A DNA stretch of 10,700 nucleotides from Bacteroidales bacterium (GCA_028696755.1 JAQVGK010000069.1:1-10700), one strand, 5' to 3'. Numbered from the stretch's first letter, positions 1 to 6,865 are shown. Translations and numbers: made by a program. Notes: a model not told the origin generated them from the letters alone.

Positions 1-54
1 ATTTTATTTAACTTTAAATTATTAAGATTACTTCAGGATTATGAGCACTACTAT

Positions 55-62
55 TAATCTTG
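55..62 (+). promoter_or_regulatory. Possible -7 box of the TM2 gene cluster (weak)
   Basis: TAATCTTG matches the Bacteroidota -7 consensus TAnnTTTG at all but one fixed base and lies 22 bp before the first ATG. No good TTG -33 element stands at the expected spacing; TTC at 32-34 is the nearest. The assignment rests on position and partial consensus only. Confidence 0.2.
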
Positions 63-84
63 AATATTAAAAAAAAATTAAATT

Positions 85-534
85 ATGAGTAATACAAAAA
101 GCTGCACAATATGTAGCGCAATAATTTCGATGGATGCAATAGTTTGCCCTGTTTGTGGAGCAACACAAGCAATTCAAACAGGCAATATTGACAAAAATGA
201 ACAAATTATTGAAACTCAAAATAATTATAGTCATTATCAGGAACCTCAAAGTCAACCTCAACCACAGGTAATAATACATCAAACATACAGCCAGCCTTAT
301 CAAAACAACACAAATCAAGCAAATTTAAAATCAAAAGGAACAGCTGCTTTGTTGGCAATATTATTACCATTTTTTGGATTATGTGGAATACACCGGTTTT
401 ATACTGGCCATATTGGCATTGGTATAATACAACTAATAACAGGAGGAGGATGCCTCATTTGGCAAATTATTGATATTATTCTAATTGCTTCAGGAAGTTT
501 AAAAGATGCTGATGGCCGTCCCTTAAAAGTATAA
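85..534 (+). CDS. Zinc-ribbon and TM2-domain membrane protein (copy 1)
   Basis: A 149-residue protein of unknown cellular role. The N-terminus has a zinc-ribbon with two CxxC pairs (C7/C10 and C21/C24). A Gln/Asn/Pro-rich linker (about residues 26-80) follows, including a QPQPQ stretch that is probably disordered. A TM2 domain occupies about residues 82-145, with two hydrophobic segments around the family hallmark GIHRFYTGH and the C-terminal D-A-D-G-R-P-L motif. TM2 proteins are small two-helix membrane proteins found across bacteria, and their function is generally unknown. The next gene, 25 bp downstream, is a shorter paralogue with the same architecture and cysteine spacing, so this looks like a tandem duplication. 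The start is the first ATG after an A-rich leader; there is no clear Shine-Dalgarno sequence, which is normal for Bacteroidota. Domain assignment is firm; function is not. Confidence 0.88.
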   Translation: MSNTKSCTICSAIISMDAIVCPVCGATQAIQTGNIDKNEQIIETQNNYSHYQEPQSQPQPQVIIHQTYSQPYQNNTNQANLKSKGTAALLAILLPFFGLCGIHRFYTGHIGIGIIQLITGGGCLIWQIIDIILIASGSLKDADGRPLKV

Positions 535-559
535 AAATTAAAAACTAAAAAACTAAATC

Positions 560-943
560 ATGGAAAACACAAAAAATTGTTCAAATTGTGGAGCACAAAT
601 CCCTGCAGATGCAGTTATCTGCACAGTTTGTGGAGCGAATTTACAGTCAACAACTGGTAATCAAGGTCAACAAAATACTGTTCCACCAACTAATCAAAAT
701 CAAACTAACCAAGAATTTAGTGAGAAAGATAAATCAACTACAACGATTCTTGCAATATTGCCATTCGTAATTCAAATTCATGGAATTCACAGGTTTTACA
801 CTGGACACATAGGTATTGGTATTATTCAGTTACTTACAGCTGGTGGTTGTTGGATTTGGACAATAATTGACCTAATTCAAATCCTACAAGGAAAATTTAC
901 AGATGCAGAAGGAAAACCACTTAAAGGTAAAGACATTTTTTAA
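560..943 (+). CDS. Zinc-ribbon and TM2-domain membrane protein (copy 2)
   Basis: A 127-residue paralogue of the preceding gene. It keeps the zinc-ribbon cysteines at the same positions (C7, C10, C21, C24). The Asn/Gln/Thr-rich linker is shorter (about residues 26-57). The TM2 domain spans about residues 58-121, with GIHRFYTGHIGIGIIQLL almost identical to copy 1 and a D-A-E-G-K-P-L motif at its end. The difference between copies lies mainly in linker length and in the first membrane helix, where GLCGIHRF becomes IQIHGIHRF. The 25-bp gap to copy 1 contains no recognisable promoter, which suggests co-transcription. The last 41 bp overlap the next gene in another frame. The role is unknown; the ribbon could bind metal or a partner protein on one face of the membrane. 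Confidence 0.88.
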   Translation: MENTKNCSNCGAQIPADAVICTVCGANLQSTTGNQGQQNTVPPTNQNQTNQEFSEKDKSTTTILAILPFVIQIHGIHRFYTGHIGIGIIQLLTAGGCWIWTIIDLIQILQGKFTDAEGKPLKGKDIF

Positions 944-1244
944 AAATATCATTTTACCCTACATAAAGAAAAACATAATAATATTTGCTTTCCTGTGTTA
1001 TTATGTTTTTGGTTTTATATTGTACATATTTTTGGACATTGACATTCTATTACCATGCATTTACAAAACTTTATTTGGAATTAGATGTCCGGGTTGTGGA
1101 CTTACCCGTGCTTTTATTCATTTACTGAGTCTTGATTTCACCGCTGCATGGGAGTCTAATCCGCTAATCTTTATTGTATTTCCAGCCTTGACTTATTACA
1201 TCATCAGAGATTTTGTTTTATTTGTAAAGAATAATAAGGATTGA
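903..1244 (+). CDS. DUF2752 family small membrane protein
   Basis: A 113-residue protein with the DUF2752 signature CPGCGLTRAF at about residues 62-71. It is preceded by one hydrophobic segment (about 25-45) and followed by another (about 88-105, LIFIVFPALTYYII). The function of the family is not established; members commonly stand beside TM2-domain genes in Bacteroidota. The only ATG available is at 903, which gives an unusual 41-bp overlap with the upstream TM2 gene. The true start could instead be a rarer codon nearer 943, since the first 15 or so residues are not part of the recognisable domain. The 3' end overlaps the next gene by one base in the arrangement TGATG, which points to translational coupling. 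Family call is good; the start is uncertain. Confidence 0.8.
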   Translation: MQKENHLKVKTFFKNIILPYIKKNIIIFAFLCYYVFGFILYIFLDIDILLPCIYKTLFGIRCPGCGLTRAFIHLLSLDFTAAWESNPLIFIVFPALTYYIIRDFVLFVKNNKD

Positions 1245-2764
1245 TGCAATTTATAAATGGAAATATAGGCACATTTATTTTCTTAGCGATTTCTATTCTG
1301 GCTCTAATATTCTCTGTTATCTTGCTGCGAAAATCAAGAATTGGCTTCTCATTAATATTTTTAATTATTGCCGGGCTTTTGCTAAGAATCTGGATTTCAT
1401 CAGATCAGTATTTGCATCCACATGATGAAAAGTATCATGCTCTGGTTGCTATGAACATTATTCAACATCCATTAAAGCCAACACTTTACGAGAATCCAAT
1501 TCATGAAGTTGATTATAAAGACTGGTCGTGCAACAATGTGTGGCTTCACAAGCAGCCAATGCCTTTATGGACAATTGCTTTATCAATTTCAATTTTTGGG
1601 AATAACGAATTTGCGGTCAGGATTCCATCAATATTATTTTCGACATTAGCAATTTGGTTGATTTATCAAATGAGTTTGTTTTTCTTTCCTAATGGCAAAA
1701 AGCATACAACAGCCTGGATTGCCGCATTTCTGATGGCGATTAACGGATTATTACTTGAGCTTACAGGAGGACGAATTGCGACAGATCATTACGATGTGTT
1801 TTTTATGTTTTTTATTCTAGTGGCGATATATTTCAGCACTCAGCATATCAAAACTAAAAGACCGGTTTTACCTATTCTTATTGGGTTATTTATTGGACTG
1901 GCAGTTCTAACCAAATGGTTGCCAGCACTAATTGTTATTCCAGTGTGGTTTTTAATGGCGATAGAATCTAAAAAGTTTACAAAGCGAGAAATTTCTCTGA
2001 ATTTGCTGGTGATTACTTCTATTGCCATTGCCGTATTTCTACCATGGCAATTATACATCCATTCTCATTTTCCTGCCGAAGCTGCATACACAATGTCTCA
2101 CAATACGCGTCATATCACAGAAGTTCTTGACAATCAAACTGGGCCTGTTTGGTTTTTTATTAGCAAAGTAGGAACTAATTACGGAGAGTTGATTTATATT
2201 CCTTTAGTTTTCGTAGTTATCAGATATTTTAAAAACAGAAAAGATTACAAACTTCTTTCCTTGATCATTTGGATTTTCATCCCGTTAATATTCTTTTCGA
2301 TTGCAAAAACCAAGATGCAGGCTTACATTTTATTTACAGCTCCTGCACTATTTTTAATCACAGCTTTCTTTGCGAACTATCTAACCGAAAAAGCTGTTAA
2401 CAACAAACATAAGCTTATAAACTTCGCACTAGCTGTATTGCTTATTGCTCTGCCATTTAGATACACGACAGAAAGATTAAAACCATTTTCAAAGGATGAG
2501 AAAAACCCAGAATGGGTATCGAGGTTAAAAAGTGTAAAATCAGATTTGGGTTCAAAAAACACCTTATTGTTTAATTGTCCTTTCCCAATCGAAGCCATGT
2601 TTTATTGCGATTGCACAGCATACTCATCGTTACCAAATGCTGAAAAATTGGAAGAGTATGTTACAAATGGATATCATGTTATAATTTGGATGAATGAAGG
2701 TGTTCCCGCAGAAGTTATAGAAAACAAAGAGCTAGAAATTTTAAACCCTGTTGGGAAATTTTAA
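1244..2764 (+). CDS. GT39-family membrane glycosyltransferase (ArnT/PMT-like)
   Basis: A 506-residue polytopic membrane protein with about 10-12 hydrophobic segments. The first extracytoplasmic loop has the acidic DEKYHA motif (D61, E62) typical of dolichyl-/undecaprenyl-phosphate-sugar mannosyltransferase-like enzymes (PMT_2/ArnT fold), where the acid is catalytic. Other family-like parts are the NEFAVRIPS segment before the next helix and TGGRIATDHYD around residue 175. Such enzymes move a sugar from a polyprenyl-phosphate carrier onto lipid, protein or glycan at the outer face of the inner membrane; the substrate here cannot be told. ATG at 1244 is preferred to TTG at 1241 because it gives the TGATG stop-start overlap with the DUF2752 gene and lies 5 bp after AAGGA, a possible ribosome site. 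The length fits the family. Confidence 0.85.
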   Translation: MQFINGNIGTFIFLAISILALIFSVILLRKSRIGFSLIFLIIAGLLLRIWISSDQYLHPHDEKYHALVAMNIIQHPLKPTLYENPIHEVDYKDWSCNNVWLHKQPMPLWTIALSISIFGNNEFAVRIPSILFSTLAIWLIYQMSLFFFPNGKKHTTAWIAAFLMAINGLLLELTGGRIATDHYDVFFMFFILVAIYFSTQHIKTKRPVLPILIGLFIGLAVLTKWLPALIVIPVWFLMAIESKKFTKREISLNLLVITSIAIAVFLPWQLYIHSHFPAEAAYTMSHNTRHITEVLDNQTGPVWFFISKVGTNYGELIYIPLVFVVIRYFKNRKDYKLLSLIIWIFIPLIFFSIAKTKMQAYILFTAPALFLITAFFANYLTEKAVNNKHKLINFALAVLLIALPFRYTTERLKPFSKDEKNPEWVSRLKSVKSDLGSKNTLLFNCPFPIEAMFYCDCTAYSSLPNAEKLEEYVTNGYHVIIWMNEGVPAEVIENKELEILNPVGKF

Positions 2765-2783
2765 CAAAAATCCATTATCTTTA
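2751..2783 (+). promoter_or_regulatory. Possible promoter of the secreted-protein gene
   Basis: TTG at 2751-2753, then 22 bp, then TATCTTTA at 2776-2783, which differs from TAnnTTTG only in the last base. Transcription would start about 10 bp before the ATG at 2800. Spacing is slightly long and the leader short, so this is tentative; read-through from the gene ending at 2764 is the alternative. Confidence 0.25.
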
Positions 2784-2799
2784 CCTAAAACTTAAAGAA

Positions 2800-3510
2800 A
2801 TGAGAACATCTATACTTTTTCTTTTGACAATTTTGATTGCGAATTTTGGGATTTGCCAACAGAATTCGACTTTTAGAGGTCAGCAACAATCTAAAGTTGA
2901 GAGAATATTTGCAGCCGAAACTCAGATAGTAGAATTGAAAAATTCCTTTTTGCTGATTAGATTAAAAACTGGTAAAAACACTATCGATGCAATGTTAAAA
3001 GCTGGTCAGAGCGAAATGGCTGAGAAAAGGCAGAAGCAAATTGATGAAGAAAACATTAGAATTATAAAATCTTTTAGAACCGAATTTGATTTTTGTCCAG
3101 TGTATTTTTTCTACAGTGATGATTCGAAATTTGTTGCAGAAAAACAATTTGAAAAAGTAAAGTTCCTGAACGATTCGTTGCAACCCGATAACACTATTAA
3201 ACTGAACTCTGAAAAGTTTTTTATTGCCGAATGGGGCAACGTAAAAGGTGATACGGCATCATATTATTCTCACACCAGCTACGAACCAGATGGAAATTTT
3301 TCGCAAGGCCCTGTATATGTTTATTATGGCGGTGGTTCTACCGATGCAAAAGGTCTAATTGTTAAAGATTGTAGATTTTACCAACTACGATCGCCATTCC
3401 CGTTTTTTATTAAAAATCCATTTTTCAGAAAGAAGGAGAAAACAGAAATTTATGTTGTTAGGGAATTGAATCGGAAGTTGTGGGATTATTTGGCGGCAGT
3501 GAAGCGGTAA
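2800..3510 (+). CDS. Secreted or periplasmic protein of unknown function
   Basis: A 236-residue protein that I do not recognise. It begins with a typical signal peptide: MRTS, a hydrophobic run ILFLLTILIANFGI, then CQQNS, with cleavage likely near residues 19-20. The cysteine is not in a good lipobox (FGIC lacks a small residue before Cys), so a lipoprotein is unlikely. The mature part has a charged helical section (about 55-90, rich in K, E and Q) followed by a mixed section with aromatic residues (PVYFFYSDD, GPVYVYYGGGS) and a basic tail. There are no internal membrane segments or known catalytic motifs. The gene lies 35 bp after the glycosyltransferase gene. Its last codons, AAG CGG TAA, lie at the beginning of a heptamer repeat array, so the present stop codon is contributed by the repeat. 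Confidence 0.72.
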   Translation: MRTSILFLLTILIANFGICQQNSTFRGQQQSKVERIFAAETQIVELKNSFLLIRLKTGKNTIDAMLKAGQSEMAEKRQKQIDEENIRIIKSFRTEFDFCPVYFFYSDDSKFVAEKQFEKVKFLNDSLQPDNTIKLNSEKFFIAEWGNVKGDTASYYSHTSYEPDGNFSQGPVYVYYGGGSTDAKGLIVKDCRFYQLRSPFPFFIKNPFFRKKEKTEIYVVRELNRKLWDYLAAVKR

Positions 3511-3569
3511 GCGGTGCGTTGGTAAGCGGTAAGCGGTAATCGGTAATCGGTAGTCGGTAGTCGGTAGCT
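3506..3569. repeat. GGTAAGC-type heptamer tandem array
   Basis: Nine units fill the space between the convergent genes: GGTAAGC, one octamer GGTGCGTT, then GGTAAGC twice, GGTAATC twice, GGTAGTC twice and GGTAGCT. Each successive variant differs from the previous one by one or two bases, and three variants occur as adjacent pairs. The stop codon TAA (3508-3510) of the upstream gene lies inside the first unit, and the array stops 6 bp before the lspA stop codon. No hairpin with a T-run is visible, so an intrinsic terminator is not indicated. Confidence 0.92.
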
Positions 3570-3575
3570 GCGATT

Positions 3576-4097
3576 TTAATCCTTCTTTTTTGCATTGCGA
3601 AATTTAATAATATACGGTTTAACTCCTATTTCGTATATAAGCATAAAAAAGCCAGTCGTGAGAATGATATCAGCAAGATTCACGACGCCAGTATGAAAAA
3701 TATAAAAGTCGAAGAATAAAAAATCTGTTACCGAGCCGTACAAAAATCTGTCTATGATATTTCCGATACCACCAGCCATAATAAACGTAACTCCAACATC
3801 TGTAAATCTAGTTAGATTTTTTTGCTTTAATAACCAAAAAAGAGCAAATCCAATTATAATCAAAGGCAAATAAATCATTAATATTTTATAGTATAGTCGA
3901 GGAAGTTCATTTCCTAAACCAAGAAAAGCACCAGTATTCTCAACCTTTTCCAATATTACAATTTTGCCAACTACTTCAGTCCTACTATAGTAACCAATTT
4001 TATCGCGAATTATGATTTTGGAAATCTGGTCGGCTGCGATAGCACCAACAAGAATCAGTATTATTAAGAAAAACCTTTTTAGATTAAAACTTTTCAT
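3576..4097 (-). CDS. lspA: Lipoprotein signal peptidase (signal peptidase II)
   Basis: A 173-residue inner-membrane aspartyl protease that removes the signal peptide of prolipoproteins after the lipobox cysteine has been diacylated. Four hydrophobic segments are visible (about 9-22, 72-90, 100-111 and 136-157). Family motifs in order are AADQISK with D23, VENTGAFLG with N54, GGIGNIIDR with catalytic D116, GSVTDF, and VVNLADI with catalytic D143. The length is normal. ATG at 4097 is chosen; TTG at 4103 would add two residues (M-D) but is less likely. A strong Bacteroidota-type promoter lies 28 bp upstream. The gene stands alone, converging on the secreted-protein gene and diverging from the mobA/formate dehydrogenase genes, so there is no sign of an operon. 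Confidence 0.96.
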   Translation of the reverse strand: MKSFNLKRFFLIILILVGAIAADQISKIIIRDKIGYYSRTEVVGKIVILEKVENTGAFLGLGNELPRLYYKILMIYLPLIIIGFALFWLLKQKNLTRFTDVGVTFIMAGGIGNIIDRFLYGSVTDFLFFDFYIFHTGVVNLADIILTTGFFMLIYEIGVKPYIIKFRNAKKKD

Positions 4098-4124
4098 ATC
4101 CAATTATTTCAAAATTGATGACAG

Positions 4125-4154
4125 CAAATTTAATCCAAAGTTAAAAAAATACAA
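4125..4154 (-). promoter_or_regulatory. Promoter of lspA, Bacteroidota type
   Basis: On the minus strand TTG (complement of 4152-4154) is followed by exactly 19 bp and then TAAATTTG (complement of 4125-4132). This is a full match to the Bacteroidota sigma-ABfr consensus TTG-N19-TAnnTTTG. Transcription should start close to 4119, giving a leader of about 20 bases before the ATG at 4097. This is the best promoter in the window. Confidence 0.65.
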
Positions 4155-4260
4155 TATTAAAAAAATAAAGGCAATCATCTAGACGTAAGAGAATAATTGT
4201 GCGATGTACTGAGATCCGATGATTTTGTATAATCTGTGTCGATGTTATTATGAGTAAAAA

Positions 4261-4499
4261 AAGGCATGGGGCATGGGGCATGGAGCATGGGGCTAATTCT
4301 CTGCTAATAAAGCATTTATATTACTTATAAGGAATATCTATTTCTTTGCAAGGGATCTGATTCTGCATAAAAAGAATTATGCGCTTAAAATAATTAGCGA
4401 AAACTATTTTCGGCATAATTTTGCGTGGATCGTAAGCCAAATTGCACACTGTTATATCTGCAGAATTTCAACTCCATGCACCATGCACCATGCAAAAAA
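4261..4499. repeat. Inverted pair of GGGCATG-type arrays around a gene-free core
   Basis: This fills most of the lspA-mobA intergenic region. On the left (about 4263-4293) are four GCATGG-containing heptamers (GCATGGG twice, GCATGGA, GCATGGG). On the right (about 4472-4493) the complementary strand has three (GCATGGT twice, GCATGGA). Read inward, each array is followed by a short AATTCT match (4296-4301 on the left; complement of 4464-4469 on the right), and each is bordered outside by six or more A residues on the plus strand. The core of about 170 bp has no plausible gene but contains nested inverted repeats at 4365-4420. The arrangement resembles a small non-autonomous inverted-repeat element, or two arrays inserted in opposite directions. 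Nothing else is seen between 4155 and 4568. Confidence 0.7.
4365..4420. repeat. Nested and competing hairpins in the mobA upstream region
   Basis: AATTATGC (4375-4382) pairs with GCATAATT (4413-4420), enclosing a perfect CGAAAA-CTA-TTTTCG hairpin at 4398-4412. The same left arm can also pair upstream: GCATAA (4365-4370) with TTATGC (4377-4382) across the 6-base loop AAAGAA. The two pairings exclude each other. There is no T-run, and the region probably lies upstream of the mobA transcription start, so an attenuator role is unlikely unless a promoter lies further upstream. Confidence 0.5.
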
Positions 4500-4568
4500 G
4501 ACTCGTAGCCATCACTAAATAATTTCATATTTTTAAACCTTCTGCAAATGTTTTTGTTTTAAAATCGT

Positions 4569-4576
4569 TAAGTTTG
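4569..4576 (+). promoter_or_regulatory. -7 promoter box of the mobA-formate dehydrogenase operon
   Basis: TAAGTTTG is a perfect TAnnTTTG match placed 15 bp before the proposed TTG start of the mobA-like gene. The expected -33 TTG is weak; ATG at 4548-4550 with an 18-bp gap is the nearest. Transcription would begin near 4582, leaving a leader of about 10 bases. An in-frame TAA at 4577-4579 means translation must begin after this box. Confidence 0.5.
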
Positions 4577-4591
4577 TAACAAATCAATTAT

Positions 4592-5185
4592 TTGAAATTA
4601 TCCGCAGCAATATTAACCGGTGGCGAATCTTCACGTATGGGCGGGGACAATAAAGCATTTGCTGAAGTTGGTGGAATATCTGTTTTTGAAAGGCAGCATT
4701 TCGTTTTATCAAAAATTTTCGAACAAACAATAATTTGTGGAAAAAATGTGGATTATGGAGTTAATTTACCGATTTTCCCAGACAAGGATGTTGGAAATGG
4801 ACCAGTTTCAGGAATTTATTCTGCTTTGGCAAATAGCACCACTGATTATGTTTTTATTAGCTCATGCGATATGCCTTTTTTAAATACAGATTTAATTAAA
4901 GATATGATGGAGATTGTTATAAATAGCAATTATGACATTGTCATTCCAATACATCCGCAAGGCATTGAGCCTCTTCATGCATTTTATTCAACCAGACTTA
5001 CTAGTTTATTTAAGAAGCAACTCGACGAAAAAGAATTTAGAATAAGAAAAAACTTTGAAAATTTGAATATTCATTATTTTGATGTAAATTTACGCTACAA
5101 TCCTAATGTGGTTTTTATGAATATAAACACACAGGAAGATTTGAAAAAGGCAAACGACTATGAAAGAGAAAACTATGGAAGATAA
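4592..5185 (+). CDS. mobA: MobA-like molybdopterin guanylyltransferase
   Basis: A 197-residue cytoplasmic nucleotidyltransferase of the MobA/GT-A fold. The expected reaction joins GMP from GTP to molybdopterin to make the guanine dinucleotide cofactor used by formate dehydrogenases. Visible motifs are the N-terminal nucleotide-binding loop ILTGGESSRMGG with K21 (GGDNKAF, one residue shifted from the usual GxDK), the GNGPVSGIYSAL segment at about 68-79, and the metal-binding SSCDMPF with D93. The start is TTG: an in-frame stop at 4577-4579 and no ATG before the one inside the RMGG motif leave TTG at 4592 as the only start that keeps the glycine-rich loop. The end overlaps the NuoE-like gene by 26 bp, so the cofactor gene is coupled to the enzyme that needs it. 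A related nucleotidyltransferase with a different substrate is possible, but context favours MobA. Confidence 0.85.
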   Translation: MKLSAAILTGGESSRMGGDNKAFAEVGGISVFERQHFVLSKIFEQTIICGKNVDYGVNLPIFPDKDVGNGPVSGIYSALANSTTDYVFISSCDMPFLNTDLIKDMMEIVINSNYDIVIPIHPQGIEPLHAFYSTRLTSLFKKQLDEKEFRIRKNFENLNIHYFDVNLRYNPNVVFMNINTQEDLKKANDYERENYGR

Positions 5186-5642
5186 AATTAAGACAATTCT
5201 CAACAGCTATAAACCAAATAAAGAAAATCTGATTAAGGTTTTGCACGAAATTCAGTCAGCAGAACCAAGGCATTACATCTCGGAAGAGGCGATGAAGCTT
5301 TGTGCTGAATATTTTAAACTTACTATGGCTCAGGTTTATGGTGTTGTTACTTACTATTCGATGTTCAGCACTAAGCCTCGTGGCGAAAATCATATTTGCT
5401 TGTGTAAGTCGCCTGTATGCACTAATCAAGGAGCGCAAAAAAACATTGATTTTTTATCAGAAAAGCACCAACTTCAAAATGGGAAGACTACAGAAGATGG
5501 ACTTCTAAGCCTCGAAACAGTAGAATGTCTAGGCCGTTGTGGAAAAGCTCCATCTGGAATGATAAACAACACTGTTTATACCGAATTAAATCCTGAGAAA
5601 CTCGAAAAACTGATTGAAGAAATTAAAAATACTAAAAAATGA
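5160..5642 (+). CDS. NuoE/FdsG-like [2Fe-2S] subunit of NAD-linked formate dehydrogenase
   Basis: A 160-residue soluble subunit with an N-terminal helical part and a C-terminal thioredoxin-like [2Fe-2S] domain, as in complex I 24-kDa (NuoE) and FdsG. Cluster ligands are C82 and C87 (spacing C-x4-C) and C123 and C127 (in VECLGRC). Other family marks are AMKLCAEYFKL and the VYGVVTYYSMF segment at about 59-69. The extra C80, two residues before the first ligand, is not a standard ligand. The subunit works with the NuoF-like partner in electron exchange between NAD(H) and the FdhA Fe-S chain. Start: ATG 5160 overlaps mobA by 26 bp; ATG 5175 (overlap 11 bp) is an equally plausible start. The end overlaps the NuoF-like gene in an ATGA junction. 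The same family also occurs in [FeFe]-hydrogenase complexes; the downstream catalytic gene decides for formate dehydrogenase. Confidence 0.93.
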   Translation: MKEKTMEDKIKTILNSYKPNKENLIKVLHEIQSAEPRHYISEEAMKLCAEYFKLTMAQVYGVVTYYSMFSTKPRGENHICLCKSPVCTNQGAQKNIDFLSEKHQLQNGKTTEDGLLSLETVECLGRCGKAPSGMINNTVYTELNPEKLEKLIEEIKNTKK

Positions 5643-6865
5643 TAGCAGAATCACACAAAATATCATTAGCACGATTTGGAAAAATTAATCCTGAAAATAT
5701 CGAAGATTTTATTTCCTCTGGCGGATTTGAATCTGTAAAAAAAGCTTTTTCGATGAGCCAGTCGGAATTGCTTGATTTAGTCGAAAAATCGGGATTAAAA
5801 GGACGTGGCGGCGCAGGCTTTCCAACTGGCATGAAGCAGAGATTTACAAGTTCATCATGCCAATCCTGCGAAAATCGATATATTGTTTGCAACGCCGACG
5901 AAGGCGAGCCAGGCACCTATAAAGACAGATTTATAATGGAATCCGATCCGTTTTTGCTAATCGAAGGGATGATTCTGGCAGCCTTGGCAATAAATGCAAA
6001 TTATGCTTATGTTTATTTGCGGGGCGAATATTTTCGATCTATCGAGCTTATCAAAAATGCGATAAAACAATCATACGAAAAAGGATTTCTTGGACAAAAC
6101 ATTTTAAATTCTGGCAAAAATCTGGAAATGGATATTTATTTGGGTGCAGGATCATACCTCTGTGGCGAAGAACTTACGCTGCTCGAATCTCTTGAAGGGA
6201 AACGCGGCTATCCACGCATTAAACCGCCATTTCCAGCCGAAAAAGGACTTTGGGGATTTCCAACTTTGGTAAATAACGTAGAAACATTTTCGCATCTGCC
6301 ATGGATTATCAATAATGGATTTGAAGAATATGCAAAAATTGGAACAGCCGAATCCAAAGGCACAAAGGTTTTCTGTGTTAGTGGGAATGTAAACAAAACC
6401 GGAATTTACGAAGTGCCACTTGGAATAACTTTACGAGAACTAATTTTTGATCTCGCAGGTGGCATGAAAGATGGATTCGTTTTCAAAGGCGCTTTGTTAG
6501 GAGGTGCTGCAGGAACATTTGCCGATGAAACTGCGCTGGATATCCCATTAGCATACGAAACATTAAGGAAAGAAGGATTAACACTTGGCTCAGGTGCTGT
6601 AATTGTACTTGATGATAAAACTGATTTAAAATCAATGATGACCTCAATCCTATCATTCTTTAAACACGAATCATGCGGCAAATGTGTTCCGTGCAGGGTT
6701 GGTACAGCTTTGCTTTATGATGAAATAAAAAAGTCTGACTTTTCCTCTAAAAATCTTGATTTTATGCTAAGCGAAGCCGAATATATGGCAAAAAACTCGC
6801 TGTGTCCGCTTGGACAAAGTCCTGTTTTACCGATTAGATCGTTTGTGAAATATTTTAAGAAATGA
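5639..6865 (+). CDS. NuoF/FdsB-like NAD(H)- and FMN-binding subunit of formate dehydrogenase
   Basis: A 408-residue diaphorase subunit. In order: the NAD(H)-binding loop GRGGAGFPTG (55-64), the FMN site NADEGEPGTYKDR (85-97), GAGSYLCGEE (169-178), the long conserved stretch from SLEGKRG to LVNNVET (184-216), an SLBB-type domain (about 244-295), and the C-terminal [4Fe-4S] motif CGKCVPC (C346, C349, C352) with C389 in LCPLG. It should transfer hydride between NAD and FMN and pass single electrons to Fe-S clusters. The protein is a minimal NuoF: it lacks the N-terminal thioredoxin-like domain of larger relatives and the C-terminal ferredoxin domain of the bifurcating hydrogenase subunits. It starts in an ATGA overlap with the NuoE-like gene. 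Its TGA stop shares its last base with the first unit of an ACAAATT array. Confidence 0.95.
   Translation: MIAESHKISLARFGKINPENIEDFISSGGFESVKKAFSMSQSELLDLVEKSGLKGRGGAGFPTGMKQRFTSSSCQSCENRYIVCNADEGEPGTYKDRFIMESDPFLLIEGMILAALAINANYAYVYLRGEYFRSIELIKNAIKQSYEKGFLGQNILNSGKNLEMDIYLGAGSYLCGEELTLLESLEGKRGYPRIKPPFPAEKGLWGFPTLVNNVETFSHLPWIINNGFEEYAKIGTAESKGTKVFCVSGNVNKTGIYEVPLGITLRELIFDLAGGMKDGFVFKGALLGGAAGTFADETALDIPLAYETLRKEGLTLGSGAVIVLDDKTDLKSMMTSILSFFKHESCGKCVPCRVGTALLYDEIKKSDFSSKNLDFMLSEAEYMAKNSLCPLGQSPVLPIRSFVKYFKK

Noticed and set aside
588..770. A 60-residue plus-strand frame inside TM2 copy 2
   Set aside because: It lies in an alternative frame entirely within a gene with clear domain support, and its translation has no recognisable features.
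1241..1246. TTG at 1241 as the start of the glycosyltransferase
   Set aside because: ATG follows at once at 1244, forms the common TGATG stop-start overlap and has AAGGA at a suitable distance.
2800..2860. Secreted protein 2800-3510 as a lipoprotein processed by the neighbouring LspA
   Set aside because: The only early cysteine is in FGIC, with isoleucine directly before Cys and phenylalanine at -3. This does not fit a lipobox; ordinary signal peptidase cleavage is more likely.
3511..3575. A bidirectional terminator between the convergent secreted-protein and lspA genes
   Set aside because: The gap is filled with direct heptamers, not inverted repeats, and no stem followed by a T-run could be found on either strand.
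5632..6681. Minus-strand open frames opposite the NuoF-like gene (5632-5916, 6208-6396, 6406-6681)
   Set aside because: They are mirror frames of a strongly conserved gene, have no recognisable domains, and carry compositions expected from antisense reading.
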